Part shown: piece after piece, positions 1 through 15,500 of the stretch
Layout: the number at the start of each line of letters is the position of its first letter
Position numbering within the stretch: position 1 is the first letter of the stretch
NCBI GenBank assembly: GCA_008360975.2
Contig: CM039182.1
Coordinates: 85,839,405 to 85,903,404 of the forward strand
Origin: Lichenostomus cassidix
Lineage: Eukaryota > Chordata > Aves > Passeriformes > Meliphagidae
DNA: 64,000 nt
Direction: 5' to 3'
Notes under the pieces: model-generated
Database searches by the model: none
Seen by the model: only the letters and a program-made list of their open reading frames with translations
Told to the model about the DNA's origin: nothing
Translations under genes and position numbers: made by a program

Positions 1-370
1 GGAATGCCTACAACATAGAAGCCAGAGCCCAAATTTCAGCACATTAGGATAAATATTTGGATGGCTAGTTTTCAGCACTACAGCTGAGCTCTTTGATGTT
101 CTACTGAGCTTCAATTCTATCACACTGGAAGCTCATTCATAAATCATGCTCATGTTAAGAAACAAAAAAACAAAAAAACCCTTCAGGGCACATCTCTGGC
201 TAGCAAAATTATTCTTCAATTAAGACCTTACTTTTTTTACACATTAAGTGAGTTCTGTCTTTACGAACTTCAAAGCAATAACATTCTTCTATAAATACTG
301 ATGTTATTTCCCAGTAGTAACAGTATTTTAATTCTTAATAAGTATTTCTCATAACCAAAGACCTGCTCAC
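1..370 (-). other. Start of the intron after GALNT1 exon 8
   Basis: This begins with the GTGAGC donor at 370-365 and continues out of the window. It is AT-rich with a short A-rich run near 160-180. I see no coding sequence or recognisable repeat. Confidence 0.8.
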
Positions 371-551
371 CTGGGGAAATAATGTAGAAAAAGTTTTTGA
401 ATTCATCCATCCAGACTTCTGCGAGTCGCCTGTTATTTTTGTTGATTATCTGTCCTGTACCTCCCGGGAAAGTGTATGGTGTTGCTTTTCTGAACACATG
501 CCCAACATGTGAACAAGTTACAATTTCCAAAGTGCCACCACACTGCCAGAT
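371..551 (-). CDS. GALNT1: GALNT1 exon 8: end of visible catalytic domain
   Basis: The acceptor is CTTTCAG|ATCTGG and the donor is CCCCAG|GTGAGC. It starts in phase 0 and encodes residues 327-386, with one base of codon 387. It includes [20 protein letters not shown] with H344 (metal ligand), the [11 protein letters not shown] loop, and [20 protein letters not shown]. The next exon would lie below coordinate 1. Confidence 0.97.
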
Positions 552-3500
552 CTGAAAGTAACACAATAATTATTACATAGTTACAAGTTGTTAAAAGAAG
601 TCCAAGAACATTTATCACTTGCTTCTGTTCAAGGTGGGGAAACAACATTAGTTGAGGTTCAGAGCAAACACATACTGCTTGGAAGAGAACTACATGTTTT
701 TTCCTGCTCAACAGATTAAGATGCTCACAAGCCCCAGCAAGGCAACATATAAAAGTACTTAAGTCCCCAGACTGATACCACATCAGCCAGAGATTACTTT
801 AAAAAAATGGGCAAGTTGACCACAAAGCAAGGAAAAGGCTCTCATGAATCACAGGAACTAACAGGTGTGTAAAATAGTCCATTATAAAAGAGAATCTCCA
901 CGTTAAAGAACCCACACACTTCCCAGCTCTCTGAAAATATTTTCAGTTTTACTTTCGACCTTGAAAAATGGCAGATTCAGAAAGCTGAAGTACTTCAGAA
1001 GAATTCCCCTATGCACTTTTTGCTGACAAGTAAAATGAAAGGAAATGGTGCTATTTGGTAGGAACAAAAATGAGAATAACACTGGTTAGATCCACAAGCA
1101 GATGAACACACGAAGTCATAAAGTTAGTAAAGAGCAAGAAGAGAGGGTTTGTAACAGAGGTGCTCACATTTCATTGACACATTAAATAATGCACTGACGA
1201 CATCACCCTGAACTGGTGCTCCCCACCAGCTTTTCTAACTGAATTCCTTTTAACACACAAATACTCATTCTTCAGAAAAACCATCTTAATCTTTCCATCA
1301 CAAAGCTCTACCAACTATTCACCATGCACTTTTCACAGGCAGATACAGTCTTTGTGTATCTCTGCTGGAGGAACTTTAGGGGGAAGTGCCAGCTGCAACA
1401 GAAGAGGACACTGGTGCAGGCAGCAGATCTGTGTTTTACATATCTCATGATGCACTGTCCTGATTAATAAATTATTGATTAATAAAACACTGCGGAGTTT
1501 TACCTACCCTGAAGGAAATTTCTAAGTTTTCTCCACCCCAAATATCCATTCCAGCATCATATGTTCCAATTTCCTGGAAGTAATCTCTGTCTATTGAAAA
1601 AAGGCCTCCTGCCATTGTAGGTGTCCTGGGGAGGAAAAACAAAGCACATCAGTCACTATAAAAACATACTTAGATACATTTCACACTTGCACTGACAAAT
1701 TAGCTGTTTATTTCCTGAGTTCCTAACACATTCCTTCTCCGTAAGCTTCCATTCAAACTCTGTTACTCCTGGTGTACTTGCTAGCTCAGAATTTGCCAGA
1801 GATGGAATCAGGTAGTGGCAGTTCTCCTTCTTTTCTCACTTTAAACTGACATCTGGATAGAGAAACTGTCCCTAGAAAGCTGCTGTCATGCCTGAGAAAG
1901 GCTTCTGCCTCCAACACTGCTAACTCATAAAAAAGAAACCAGTTTCACCCAGGAAAATTATACTTCTGGCTACTGCTCTTGAAACAGTTTTGGGAGGTCA
2001 TTAAGCTGCCTGCTTGCTTTCAGTTTTATTGCTTCACAGAAAAAATTCTACAGTCAGGGTTACATTCAGGTTTTCCTTAGAGATTCCTTATTGGCAGAGA
2101 AAAATAAAACTCTGCAAGTAGTTTCTCAGAGCTTTAGAAACATCTCCCAAATTTCAACTTTTTTAGACAGCAAATGTACAACAAGTACAAATGTACAACA
2201 AGTAAATTATATTTTAGGCTGACAACATAACTTTGTAGTTCAATTATTTACGCTTTTGTCATAAATGACTTTATATCACTAGCCATTTTCCTGAGATGTT
2301 TTGGGCTTTTTATGAAAGACACATAAAGTACAAGCTAGGTGACAATCTAACAAAAAATGTATGTCTTTGCCCCTGCTAAAAAGGAAACTGGGGAAAGGGA
2401 GGAATACAATTAGCCATATCCTGAGAAGACCTCTTGATTTCTTAAATTAAAGACAAACAAAACCCAGCAAAGACCAGATCCTCAGCTTTATGGTAAGTAA
2501 ATATTGCCCAGTTTTCAGAAAAGTAAGGACAGAAAATGTAAGTTTGCAATTCTTAAAAGGTACATATTATACACAAGCTGTCTTCCTTATTACCTTTCTC
2601 ATAAACCTACATGACTTCCAAGTATAAAGTCACTTCCCATCCATGCCCTTTTAAGACTTTCAGTTTGCATATGAATGCACATACATAAATATGTATGTAC
2701 AATCAATGCATCTTTACAAAACAGTTTACTATGCTGAATAAAAGATAAAAATAAGGTTCAATTAAAAACAAATAGTTAAAAACTTGTGCATCATTATAAG
2801 TGCTATCAGAAAGCTAGCAATTCTGCAGTAATTAACACAAAACTGAAAAACACTTCCAAAATGACAATTTGACTGATTCATTTATTGCTACCAGAAGTTA
2901 GCGACAACCAAACCATGCAAAAACTTCTATGTTGTTTTTCAACCACACAAAAAAGATGCTACTTAAAGTACTTAACAACCTTAAGTACTTACTCTCAAGT
3001 TTAACACAGATGGGTTATGAGCAAGCATCAGGCAAACATTTTAACCCATTTAATAACTCCTCATTACCTAACAGGGAGGGTTCTGTCTCCTTTCCGTCGA
3101 TCCATCTCTCTCTGAGGAACAGGGTACCAACGAAAATTCAGCTTCCAGTTGAATCCACCATAGGTCATGTCAGAACCTGCCATATATTCGAAGGTGTCAT
3201 CACTGATTACATCAATGATGGGACACACCACTGTCCTCCTAGGAAGAGGAAAGGAGAAAAGTCTATTAATCAAAAGTGTACAAACAGATGTTGGGGTTTT
3301 TTTAATATTGTTTTTAACACATACAGTTGAAATTTTTATAATGTCATCTCTTAACAACATTATTCAATAAATTATTAACAGGAAACATACTCAAATTCTG
3401 TCTTGCTAATTGTAATTCTGATACAATTTTGGCAATGCCAGATCTTTTTTTAAATCATATTTGCATTACTACCAGTAATAAATATTCATCCCTCTGCAGA

Positions 3501-6500
3501 TGAAAACAATGATCCCAACTTTCTCAATGCTACACAGTGATTAGATAGAAAACAAGAGGTGGTATTTTTTTCTAGTTGAGTGGCCCAAGTAACATGCATG
3601 TTTTTAAATTAAAACTTGGACATTAACTCTGGGTAGGTATTTTTATATACCCTCAGGACTAAGAGATGATAGCCACTGTTAACAAAGTACAACTACTGCA
3701 TCATAGTCAACAGAAAGCAGCCTCATTGTCCACCATGCTGACATTATTCATACATATATTCACAGAAACCAATTCTAATCATCTTATAGGCACTTAAGTA
3801 ACCATGCTCAAGCAGGCTTCCTCTCATGGGATGCTCTGTAAAAAGATTCAGAGGTTGCTTGCAACTGAATTCAAAGGACTTAAGTCGAGGCATTTGCACA
3901 AACTGTAACAATGTATGTATCATAGTCTCACAAAACCTGATTAATTACAGCAGTTTATTTTGTCTTTGCTCAGTGCTAAACAAAGATTCTTCATCTTTTG
4001 TAGCTTATTCATCATGTAACACTATGTTTCGTAACACCAGATTTTAAGTGGGATTTTTATCTAGAACAATAAAAACCAGGGATACTCCATACTTAATATC
4101 TATACTCCATACTTAATATCTATTAACTCCATACTTAATATCTATTCTATTTATTATGTTGTCTACTAACAGACTAGTGTGCAACTACAGCTACTGCTCA
4201 GATGTATGAACATTTTGTAAACCAGACCACTCTCTCTTTCATCTCCCCCAATACAATTTCGAAACATCATGGATATAAGTGTAGATCAGCATGATTCCAG
4301 TAATTATTCTAACTTTAGAAAACACATTCCACAACCAAAACCATTATGTAGTAAAGAAATCACAATGAGAACCTGTAAACAATAAACCTGACAGTTCTTG
4401 TTCACAATAGTGCTATATGAGATCAGGGCTCCATTTCTTTTTCAGTAATATCTTCCCAAATTCATGAAGGCATAGGCCAGGCTACAGGCTGAAGACTTTC
4501 AATTCCCCTAATTCCTCAGTTTCATTCATTGCTCAGGATTTCTGCTATGTAACACATTACTCCATGCACCTCAATATACACTGCACTTGAAACAGAGTTT
4601 TACTTTTAAAAGTTAAACTGAATTAGCCTTTTATTCTTACTCCAATGAGAATTTATTCAGCCCTTCCAAAAGTAGATATTTCCTTGTAGGCTATTTTGTA
4701 ATACTTGGAAAATTTCTTAATAACTGAAAAAAACTCAACATGCGCAAATAGATGGATAATTACCTGTCAGCTTTGATCCTTGCCAGCAGAGGCTCAAGCC
4801 AGCCTACTGTACATTCACAATGAGCATCTAGGAAGGTGATGACTTGGCCTTTAGAAGCAGCAGCCCCCTTTAATCTTGCTCTAATCAATCCAGAACGCTG
4901 TTCCATTCGAATTACATGAACAGGTACTTTCAATTTTTTCACATAACTCTCCAGTGGTCTTTTCAAGAAGTCTGTAAAGAATGATCAAAACCATGAAAAC
5001 TGTAAGTGAGGTAGTTCAGCTTTTTTTTTTTTAAGGAAGAGACCTGAATTAAGATACGTTTCCTCTTTTCTTGTCTATCCTTTTCCAATTTTCTCAGCTA
5101 GTTTCCTCTACTGCTTATTCTACACTTCACAGCACTCCTTTTCCACATCTCCAAGTGTTTCACTCAATAGCACAGAAAGTTCTTCCTCCCCTTTATTTCT
5201 TCATTATGGAAAACACAAAAAAGAAGAGAGAGTAGAACTTACACAAAACCCAGATGGGACAGGCAAGTTTTTAGGGCAGAGAAGATGTGATTGTTACTTT
5301 CAAAAACAGGCATAAGTGCTCTTGGCTCTATCAAGAAAATACAGAAATGGTTTGACTAGCTGAACATAATGAATTGCCAACTACAGTAATGCAACTTACA
5401 GATAATTTCTTTGTGAGAAGTTTAAAAAACAATCAAACTGATTTTTCAATTGTGTTTTCTCTAGGGTTTTCTGGCCAATATTTTTTTATTAGATTATCGC
5501 TATAACACCTAAAACCAAACAAAGATAATGAGCTATACATAAATAAGAATCTGCAACACCAACAAATCTCGACGTAGCATGAATTATGAAGAACAAGTTA
5601 TTCACAATACAACAGTAGATTACCATACGCCTAGAGACTCAAAATTACTTGCACTGCAAAGAGCTATTGGGTTATGATGAATGATGCCAAATGAAGAATG
5701 AAGAACTGAGGGAAAATGCAATGCAGAGTCACAGAAACAGACTTCTGCAATAACTCGCAGATTCTAAATGTGTAAAGAAGGCAAAATAGTCTTATTGCCC
5801 AGCTATGGAATATATTAGATTGTACACTCAAAACACACAGGAGTTGAAAGTTGTACCACAACAGTGCAAAGCCTGTAGCAGGATTTCACATAAGGTAGTA
5901 AGCACCTCATACAAGAATAAGTGTGACACTGCAGAAGGGGGAAAAAAGCTCGGCATGAACACCTAGTGGCTCTTTTGTAAATCTCAAGAGGCAGGGCTGA
6001 CTGGAAGGTGATTACCATTCCTTACCCCTTCTCCGGATGAATGAGTTCTAATTGCCTTCTCATTTTTTTCTGTGCGTTGTTGGACTGCCACTAAAACCCA
6101 CAGAAATAAGTTCTGTCATATCTTGAAAGCTAAACTGTGCTAAAAGTACATAAGAGCTTGATATATCTAAATATTTGTCTCCAGAGAAACGCAAAGCAAG
6201 TTAATTCTTACTTTGCATATGAACAGAGACTCAAATGAATAATTGTTTATTACTACAAACCAAGGGTGCATGTCTGAATATTTTGCAAGGTTTTTGGGGT
6301 TGAGCACAGAGGTCATTTGGCTGACTGAGTCTGTAGCAAATATAGTCTCACCTCTTTACAGTGTAGCTTTCCAAAGCCACTAATATAAAAAAACTAGTAT
6401 CGTGGCCATGTTTATAGTTTTAATGTATACAGCTTCCATGATATACAGAGAGAGTGTGCAGCATTTCTCTCTATGCTCACCATCTCATGAGCAAGCCACA

Positions 6501-9500
6501 CAGATCACCACGTTTCTCTGCACATTTCAGGTGCAGTACTGGTGAGCTTTTAAAGAAGCTCCATCCACTTTAAACTTAAATGAATGAATATGGGCTGTGA
6601 CATTGGTTCTTGAATGTCATTACATTAACAGAATGGTAAAATTCTGGCAGGGGAAGAGAAAAAGATTTCAATAATACAACTGCAGCTAGTCAAGAACTAG
6701 CATAAAACACAAACTTTCAATACAGAAAGCCATGCTCAACATAATGAATATAAAAATCTTGAGTCCTACCTACATTTTTCCTATAAAGTATTTAAAATCT
6801 CAATTTTCAAGTGCTTTTCAACATTTTTTCTCTACTGAAGAATCACAGATGTATGCAGTGTTTTCACTATGGAGGGAGTAAGTTTAAGAACAGTCCTTTT
6901 CCCATATTTAATCACGTCCATAAGAATATTCTTATGAACTCCCACCTTGTTGAAAACTTCCGAAGGGGCTGCTCCCAGAAACAAAATATTGTGACTGACC
7001 TTCAGTAACTGTGTCCTTGAAATATTACTAGAGCTTCAGCAAAATAAGCAGAAAGATAAAGCTTGATGTCTCATCCCTATAAAAGCACAGTAAATAATTC
7101 AGGCATCAAGATTTCAGAAGTTCCTCTGCTACCAGCAGTTAGGGTAAAATGCTCAAATCTAAGCAGCTATTTTCCCTCCAGAACACCCTCTCTAAGAGCA
7201 ATACACATCCCTTACAAATTTCTCCCTTTGTTCATGAAACAGGAATCTAGCTTTTTTGATGAGTCATACACCCAGAAACTAGTAACAGTTTCTTGTAAGG
7301 TAAGACTTGCTTTTTTTCCCCTGAAGGAAAAAGCAAATATTTGAATCATCTTTAAATGCATGTAATACATTTTAGCCTACAAGAAACACCAGGATCAAGC
7401 TGAGGAGATGATTTTTTACACAAACCTATTGGTCACATTTATACTGAATTCTGTATTGAACACTGAGATGATAAGTTTTATGCTTTACAGAGTCAGGTGT
7501 TTATGAGTGACCCAGGATTAGAGCTGACTAATTTTTCAGCATTGCTTCATACATTTCCAACAGAGTGAGGTTTGATATTTTTAAAAAATCCAATCATCCC
7601 CCCAGTACTTCTAATTTGGAGCAATAATAATTCATGTAGTTTCATAGGTATAATTGTGGTGGATATTCTTATAAAGCCTTTTTTCTGTCAAAAGGGTGTA
7701 TAGTTTTACCTAAGACTGAGCATCTTCTGTGGCAGTAGCAGAACTAAGGAAGCCAGAAGAACAAATATATTCAGTTCAAGTCAACTAAGTGCATTAGATG
7801 AAAAATATCTTGCCAATTCTATTACTGAGTCACACTGATATGAATATAAATGAAAAATTAAGTTTCAAACTTTTTTTTTATTAAATTACAATAAAACACA
7901 GATTTATCATTTTTATAAGCATACAAACAAGTTTTTTTAAGAAGTGTGAATATTTTTATAAGTATTGCAGTCAGGATTTAGTTGTGGTCACATTGCTTTA
8001 ACCTGTATCCCAGTAACCAAGTTCTGTGGATGTGGTCTATCCTGATGCAATCTGCCTACCACACTTGGCTATTGGGTGCTGACCTAGTTTAGAGTACTGG
8101 CTAATCCTGATTTCTCCTGTTAACTGTTTTGAACTAGTTACCAAAGATCAATACTTAAAAACTCAAGTTCAAATTCTGATCAGTAACTAGAGAACAATGT
8201 TACAGATATGTCTTGTTTCTCCAATGCTTTTCTTTTGAGTGTAAATAAATGCACAATATTATGCAAATTCATTCTTCTAAGAGCATGATACTAGCAGGTA
8301 CAAAGTGTGCTTCAGGCACACTGAATGCTTACTTTATTCCAATTAAAATGACTCTGGTGTTAGAATTCAATATACACTACTGAAGCTGAACTGTCTTTTT
8401 CTGGAAAAGTACGCTGGTTTAATTCAACACAAACAGAATGCTTAAGTAGCAAATGTAAACTCGTCACATCTTCAGGCATCATACCCTTCTGCTTTCTTTA
8501 ATGTAAAAGCATGCTTGATGGAACCATAACAAGTTCTTGGAAAACAGAACAAAAAACCCCCTCTCACTAATTGTTGAAAATAACAACAAATAAAAGATGC
8601 CTAAGTGATCTGAAATGAAGATCACAGGCTTCAAAAAGAAATACTGGAACAGGTTCAGTAACACCACCAAAAAAAAAAAATGAAATGCTTTATCTTTCAG
8701 CCTGGAATTAAGTTCATTTGTTTTTATTACCAAACCCAGAAACAGAAAATGTATCTAGAGAAAGCCACATGCTTTTTTGACTGGACTATAATTCTATGAT
8801 TCATAGTGAGGACATCTCTATTGCTACACTGAAATTGATTTTTTTCTAAAACAGAAGTTGAAGAGGCAAAACATAAGTAATATGATGTCTACATAATTCT
8901 AATATTAGCTTGCTCTTTATTTCTAGGTCATACTGAAAAGCTGACCTGTCACAAATAATAATTAGCACTGATTTGAATTAGTGCCAAGAAATGTTTTGAT
9001 AAATAAAATATGGAATTTTTATATAAAGGTTAGAAAACTGCAACAAATCAAGGGGTATAATTACAAATTACCCACAAGTGCAAAAAGCAAAAATTTGATG
9101 TTGTGCCTTCCTAAAAGCAAAAGTTGATCATGCCTTTCATCTAATCTGGAACACATTTATGTGGTGCTTTGCATAGGCACTTCTCCTCTACTGCCAGAAC
9201 ATAATTGTATTTAATGCTTCTGTCCCTTCTTCCAAATTGCACTGGAATTAGCTGAAGCACTTACGTAAAAAAAGGAAAAGCAAAAGCCAGAGAAGGTGCC
9301 CAAGAGAGAAAAGGGGCAGAGACAAGCGCAAACACAACCTAAGTGCAGGAGCTGTGCTTCCCCAGGAAAACAGAGGGGTGAAAGCTCAGGTTGGCTGATG
9401 GGATCTTTCCTCAGCTACTCCACAAGTGGCTGCACTCTACAGCTCCAGGTGGAACAGCTCAGGCATCAGACACACACACACCGAGCCTGGAGAAGCAACT

Positions 9501-12500
9501 CAGTGTATTTTCTACCACCTTACTGCAAAAATCAACTTCTAATGCACTTCAGCTACCAAAGCTCCTGTTAACCATTGTAATGGTTACTATTGATCCTAAA
9601 ACCTCCTGGTAGCCACTGTATCCTAGTGCCACTTAGAACAAACCCAGCATCTCTCTCTATACATGCAGATCTTGGGCAGATCTTGTTTGGACAAGTCAGA
9701 CATCTCACTCTCCAGATGGAATTACCATAAGCAGAAAACATGAATTTTGCATCGCTGGAATCAGAAGCAACAGGATGAGATGTCAGCATGCTGCCTGTAA
9801 AACCCTTCTGTGTGTGACACATGGGAATTTCTTCTGATACAGGCAACAGACTACAACTGCTGACTCTCAAGACTTTCTCTAGTGGCCTACTAGACATCAG
9901 TTCTAGTAGGAAACGTTCAAAATGGAAATATATAAAAAAACCTGTGGTTTAATATAAAAATATAGACATGTTTTAGATGAAAAACCTGGTAATATCTTCT
10001 CACCTCCATTTACTGACACAAGGGAAAAAATACTTCATAACCCATACCACCAAGAAACACTAAGCAAAAATCAAAATTAAATGGTAAGTATTGTCTAGAA
10101 TATTAATTTCCAATACACTGTAATTTAAAAGTACTATGAAGAGTAAAATCTAAATAATACTATAAGAAACAAAATCAGCTTCAAGTTTTGCTTATTACAC
10201 ATGGCAAGTTTCCTTCTGTAGCACAGAGTTTTCATTTGGAGCACTATTTATTAAGAAGTAGAGCCCCTTGCAGCATAGAAACAGCATTTTAACTTCCCAT
10301 GAGCTGAATAATCAAAATTGATCCCTCTGAACACCAATCCCAATGGTGGCAGTGACAGTAAATTTGAACATGTGCAACAGAGCTGCCCTTCCCATTATTC
10401 ACCAGGTGATTCAAGTATTAAATGCCCTCAAGCTGTATGAATGTGCTCAAATTCTAAATGCAAAACATGAAAACTGTAATAGGATAAACCCATTAGCAAA
10501 CACAAAGTCCACGCTGTCAACAGAAAAATAACCATCCAGGCAAACTTACACCAGCTTTCAGTGCAGAATGATCCATCTGTATTTCAAACGGGCATTACTC
10601 CCTCTGCCTTCCTCTGCCCCACGTGCTGTGTTTTGCTAAGGAGGGCTAAGCCCACACCAAGTCAGCTTCAGTTTTTGAAATATAAGGAGCAGCAAGCTGA
10701 AGCATGGACTTTATCCTTACCTCTTTCACTGGCATCATCGACGAGGACGATCTCTTCCAGCATGTGCCGCGGGGAGCGATTGATGACGCTGTGGACAGTC
10801 CGCAGCAGTGTGCTCCACGCCTCATTGTGAAACACGATCACAACGCTTGTCGTGGGAAGGTTGTCTGCATACACCTTCGTTTTACACCTACAAACCAAAT
10901 TAAAGCATACACTTGTAAAGGTCAGGCCTTCAGTTAGAGCTCCAAGTTCTCTTGAGTGTCAATACTAACATTCCTGATATATCAATTGTATGCAGAGTAT
11001 GACAAAGGAGCACACAGTGCACATTGTATACGTGTTCAAAGTGCTATAAAGTTCATCAAATTAGAAGAGAATTATATTCACATTCCAAAGTTAGCATGGA
11101 AACCATAGGTTGAGCTCTCCTAACAGCATATATATGGCATTTATGTAAACCATGACATACACTTCAAGTAACCCCACATTCAGCCAAAATTTTTACATTA
11201 CACAATGCTATTTTAAAACATTGTTTGTTTAAAATTATCAGTATATTCTAGAGAAATCAATATACTGTACACAAACTATTGATCACAATTCTGAAAAAAA
11301 TGCAATTCTGCTCTAGATAATAATCACAATAATCTGTTCCTCCTACACATTTAAAAATGTCACAGTTACTTATGTAAGATTTGATGGCATTAATCCTTTA
11401 AGAATCAAAGAGATATATGCATATCTCAAACACAAGGAATACACCAAGGCGGAAAAGAAAATACATTTAACGGAGCTCCATTCCAACAAAAAAAGCTTTT
11501 ATTGGATCCCAAATTGTTGAGTCAGTTCACTGTATTGTAACCTGATCTAAATGCTACAAAAATAAATTAACAAGTATTCATGACAATCATCCTAACAGCA
11601 GCACTGTCCAAGGGCTTGAGAAGTACATAGTGCATATCCTCTTCCCTGAATATACAAAAACAATGCTTAAGGAACAGCCTGCCAATAGAGGATCATGGTG
11701 TCAGCATCCAACGCCATGCCAACCAGTGACACTAGGAATGTCAGCCAGAACTGAGCTCCCAGCATTAATATTTTATTTGCTGGATAACTCTGCTAGCCAG
11801 GGCTCTTCTCAGAGAGAGCAGCTCTCACAGCAAACTGACATTTCAGCTCTGAGGTGGTGACAAAAGCCCAGCGTGCACAGACATCTCAAAGGATCAGTAA
11901 GTCCAGGTGCGAATGAAGAAATACCTGGAAGAGCTGCTGTGAAATCATTTCTGAGAACTGAAGCAGTAGGATCAGGCACTACCTGCCTTCAATATTATAC
12001 CTACTTACTATACAACTATGCCAAATTTAATTATTCATCACACTGAATGTTATAAAATCTTTACGGAAAGCTTCCATATATCCCTATGCTATCCTGATTT
12101 ATTTCAGATGTAAAAAAAAAAAAGCCTTGCAAAGCATGCCAACTGAAACAGTGACTTCTTTGGTATCCCTTGAAAAATAAAATATCTTTTCACAAAAATG
12201 CTATGAATTTCAGATGAAAAATTCAATCATAAGACAAGTCATTTTATCCCCGTTTGCTACTTGTTCAGCCTGCTTTGCTACTTTAAAACCAAAATGTTTT
12301 ATTCCTTCTGCTGCACTGCTTGCCAGACCAGAAAATAAGTCTCTGACTGTAGACCTTCAGCTACAATAGTAATAAAAATCCACCAATTGCTTCTCTACTT
12401 TTTGGAAGAATATTTGTAAAAAAGTTGAGAGAAGCCTGTTAGCAATTCTCTACGAAAAGCAGTTACAATGTGTCATTCACCAGGAATATCATGCTGGGAT

Positions 12501-15500
12501 AGCCACAGGATCTACTGCTGTAGTATGAAATCTCTCATCTTCAGCCTTGCCTTTTATCATGGTTTTACAGAAGATTTTACTTTACTGAGCTCAAATCAAT
12601 GAACTGGTACAAACATCAGCCAAGTGATCAGGGACTACAATGTTTATACAGCATTACACTGTCTGAAGTATAAATATATCAAAACATTTGAGATCTGTCT
12701 TTGAAGGGGAACTTTTTAGCACCCACAGGAAGGCTTACAGGAATTTTTTGGGGACACCCCTCCCCACTGCAAGGCATTCCTTCTGCTCTGTCCTGAAGAA
12801 GATGAATATCCACCTTGCCTGGATATTCTCACCCCCAGAGATCAGCTCTTCCTGGGGTAACAATTTACAAGTGACCCTGCATTGGCTCTTGACTGCTGGC
12901 AGGGTTTAACCCATGACACTTGTTCTCCAACATGAAAAAGGTTGCCGGGTGTAACACAAGGGTGTTTCATAACAAAACTGGCCTGGCATTTTTGAATGCT
13001 ATTCTTAATTAAGTGTTTGGTATGAAATTAGTCTGGAAAGATTCATTGATGCAGGCAAGATAAATGAAAGAATTGATAGTAAGAGACCTGGTTTTTTAAT
13101 ATTCTTTTTACCAGCCCTACTATATATACCTTTTAGCTATATTTGTATAAATTGTTATGAATAAATACAAATAAAACCTCCTGTTTTTAATTTTGAAAAC
13201 ACTCCTTCCCCCCAGGAATGTATCACTCCAGAACATAAGTCAAATAAAACAGAACACTTGGTGCTCATGATTAGAAATTAGCCTACTAAGGAAACCTCAT
13301 GTTTTATTCTATTAACAAACATTTAAATTAAGAATTCTTTTTGTCTTTCATTTGAAAACAAATTACCCCAGAAAGGAGTACTATAGAATTTAAAATAAAG
13401 CATTAGCTTCAACCAAGTTATGCAACATTAGAAGCAGAATAAAACCATGAGGGGTATGACACACAGGCTATGAATTAAGGACAATTTGAATTTTAATGAG
13501 CTACTAATACATTATGTTCCTTTTGTTGGATCATGCCTCAAACAGTTTTAAAATTGAGTGCATAATATTAGGAAGGCATACCATCTCCAGTAATTTAATG
13601 AAGACTCCAAACAGCAGCTGAGAATGTCTACTCCACAAAGAATGCATCATCCTTTTCTTAATCTACAGCACTCACTATGCAAACTCTCAGCTAATGTGAC
13701 TCCATATATTATTTAGATTGTGGAAACTCCCCAAAAAGTCATACATTTTAAATACAAACAGAGACTTACTGTCCTACTACCTAAAGACACAGAAAAAGAA
13801 GAGGCTAGATTGCTAAAATATGATCAGAGGGATGGTGTTTGTCTTCCCAAGTCACTGTTACAGGTGATGGAGCCCCGCTTTCCTGAGATGGCTGAACACC
13901 AGCCTGCCCATGGGAAGAGGTGAATTAATTCCTTGTGTGTGGCTTTTGCTTTGCTGATTAAACAGTCTATCTTAACCCATGAGTTTTCTCACTTCTACCC
14001 TTCTGATTGTCTCCCACAGCCGACTGCAGGGGCAGTGAGCAAGTGGCTGCATGGGGCTTAGTTGCCAGTTGGGGTTAAACCACAGAAGAAATAAAGTGGA
14101 AAATTAAATAGGAAATAGATTTAAAATTATCGAAAATTTTTAATGCCCCATCAAAATCAGATTTGAGAAAAAATATAGTTTAAAAGCTGTTTTACAAACA
14201 TGTGACTATAAAGATATGACTCTGCTCTGACCTCTGTAAGATGCTCATGCATATTCTCCACAGAATTTCATCTTTTTGCAATTGAGTGTCATATATTCAG
14301 AATATTGAGTATTCCATTCTGGCCTTCAGCATAGGAAGGACATGCACTTGTTGGAGCAAGTCCAGAGGAATGCCACAAAGATCATCAGAGAGCACATCAG
14401 AGGCTGAGAGAGATGAGGGTGTTCAGCCCATAGACAAGAAGGCTCTGGAGAGACCCTAGAGCACCTTCCAGTACCTAAAGGGTGTATAAAAGAACTGGAG
14501 AGGGACTTGTTACAAGGGCCTGTAGTGACAGAGCAAGGGAGAATGTCTTTAAACTGAAATATGATCAGTTTAGATTAGATATTAGGAAGAAATCTTTACT
14601 GTGAGGGTGATGAGACACTGGAACAGGCTGCCCAGGCTGTGGATGATCCTGGAAGTGTTCACAGCCAGGCTGGATGAGACTTTCAGCAACGTGATCTAGA
14701 GGAAAGTGTTCCTGTCCACAGCAGAGGGGTTAGAACTAGATGATCTTTCAAGTCACAACCCAAACCATTCCGAAATTCTGTGAGAATAGTTTGGCCCAGT
14801 TCATTACAATGACATAGTTAGTCCTAGGCCCATAACTTCCCAAGAATACAGGGCAGTGTAACAAGTCAGAACACTTTATAACTTGAAATCATGTTTAATG
14901 GATTAAAATCTAAGAAAGGTGGACAGATCCTAGCATATATCTATAACACTGCCAAAGAAGAACAGTGACAGCAAAATAAATACATGTTGTTGTCCCTTAT
15001 ACCCTGTAGCCAGAATTAAAATTTTAAATCCATTACTAAAGTTTTTAAAATGAAAGGATAAAAGCAATTATATTGTTTTGCTTCTCCATTATTGTGACTC
15101 TTTGTGAAGGTGTAACTTGAATCTTTCATAGAATCTCTGCATGTTTTACACAGGGAGATGTTCAGAAAAAAATTCTCAGAGAATTTTATTCAATGGATTA
15201 AGCATAACCTCTTGAAAACTACCTGATGCTGCTTCAAATGCACCTGAAGAGCCTCTGAATAAACTGCTTTCCTATGTTCTCGTTCAGCCCAGAGTACAAA
15301 TAGTCCACAGGAGACATTACAAAAATAACCAGAAGAGACAACAAGTAAGGCAATTATGTCCAAATAAAATTAAGCCATTAAATCTCAGAGTTTAATTGTT
15401 GCTTCAGCACAAACTTGCAGGGAAAGAAGACAACTTTTCATTTTGCACTTTGTACAATACCACAACCATACACATTTAATCCTTCTCCACATCTGACAGA

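Noticed and set aside
4083..4144. CRISPR-like repeat array
   Set aside because: The units are directly adjacent without spacers, and the sequence is vertebrate intron.
9296..9897. Possible gene from overlapping open frames on both strands
   Set aside because: The frames are short, lack recognisable domains and occur inside a GALNT1 intron with no splice-supported structure.
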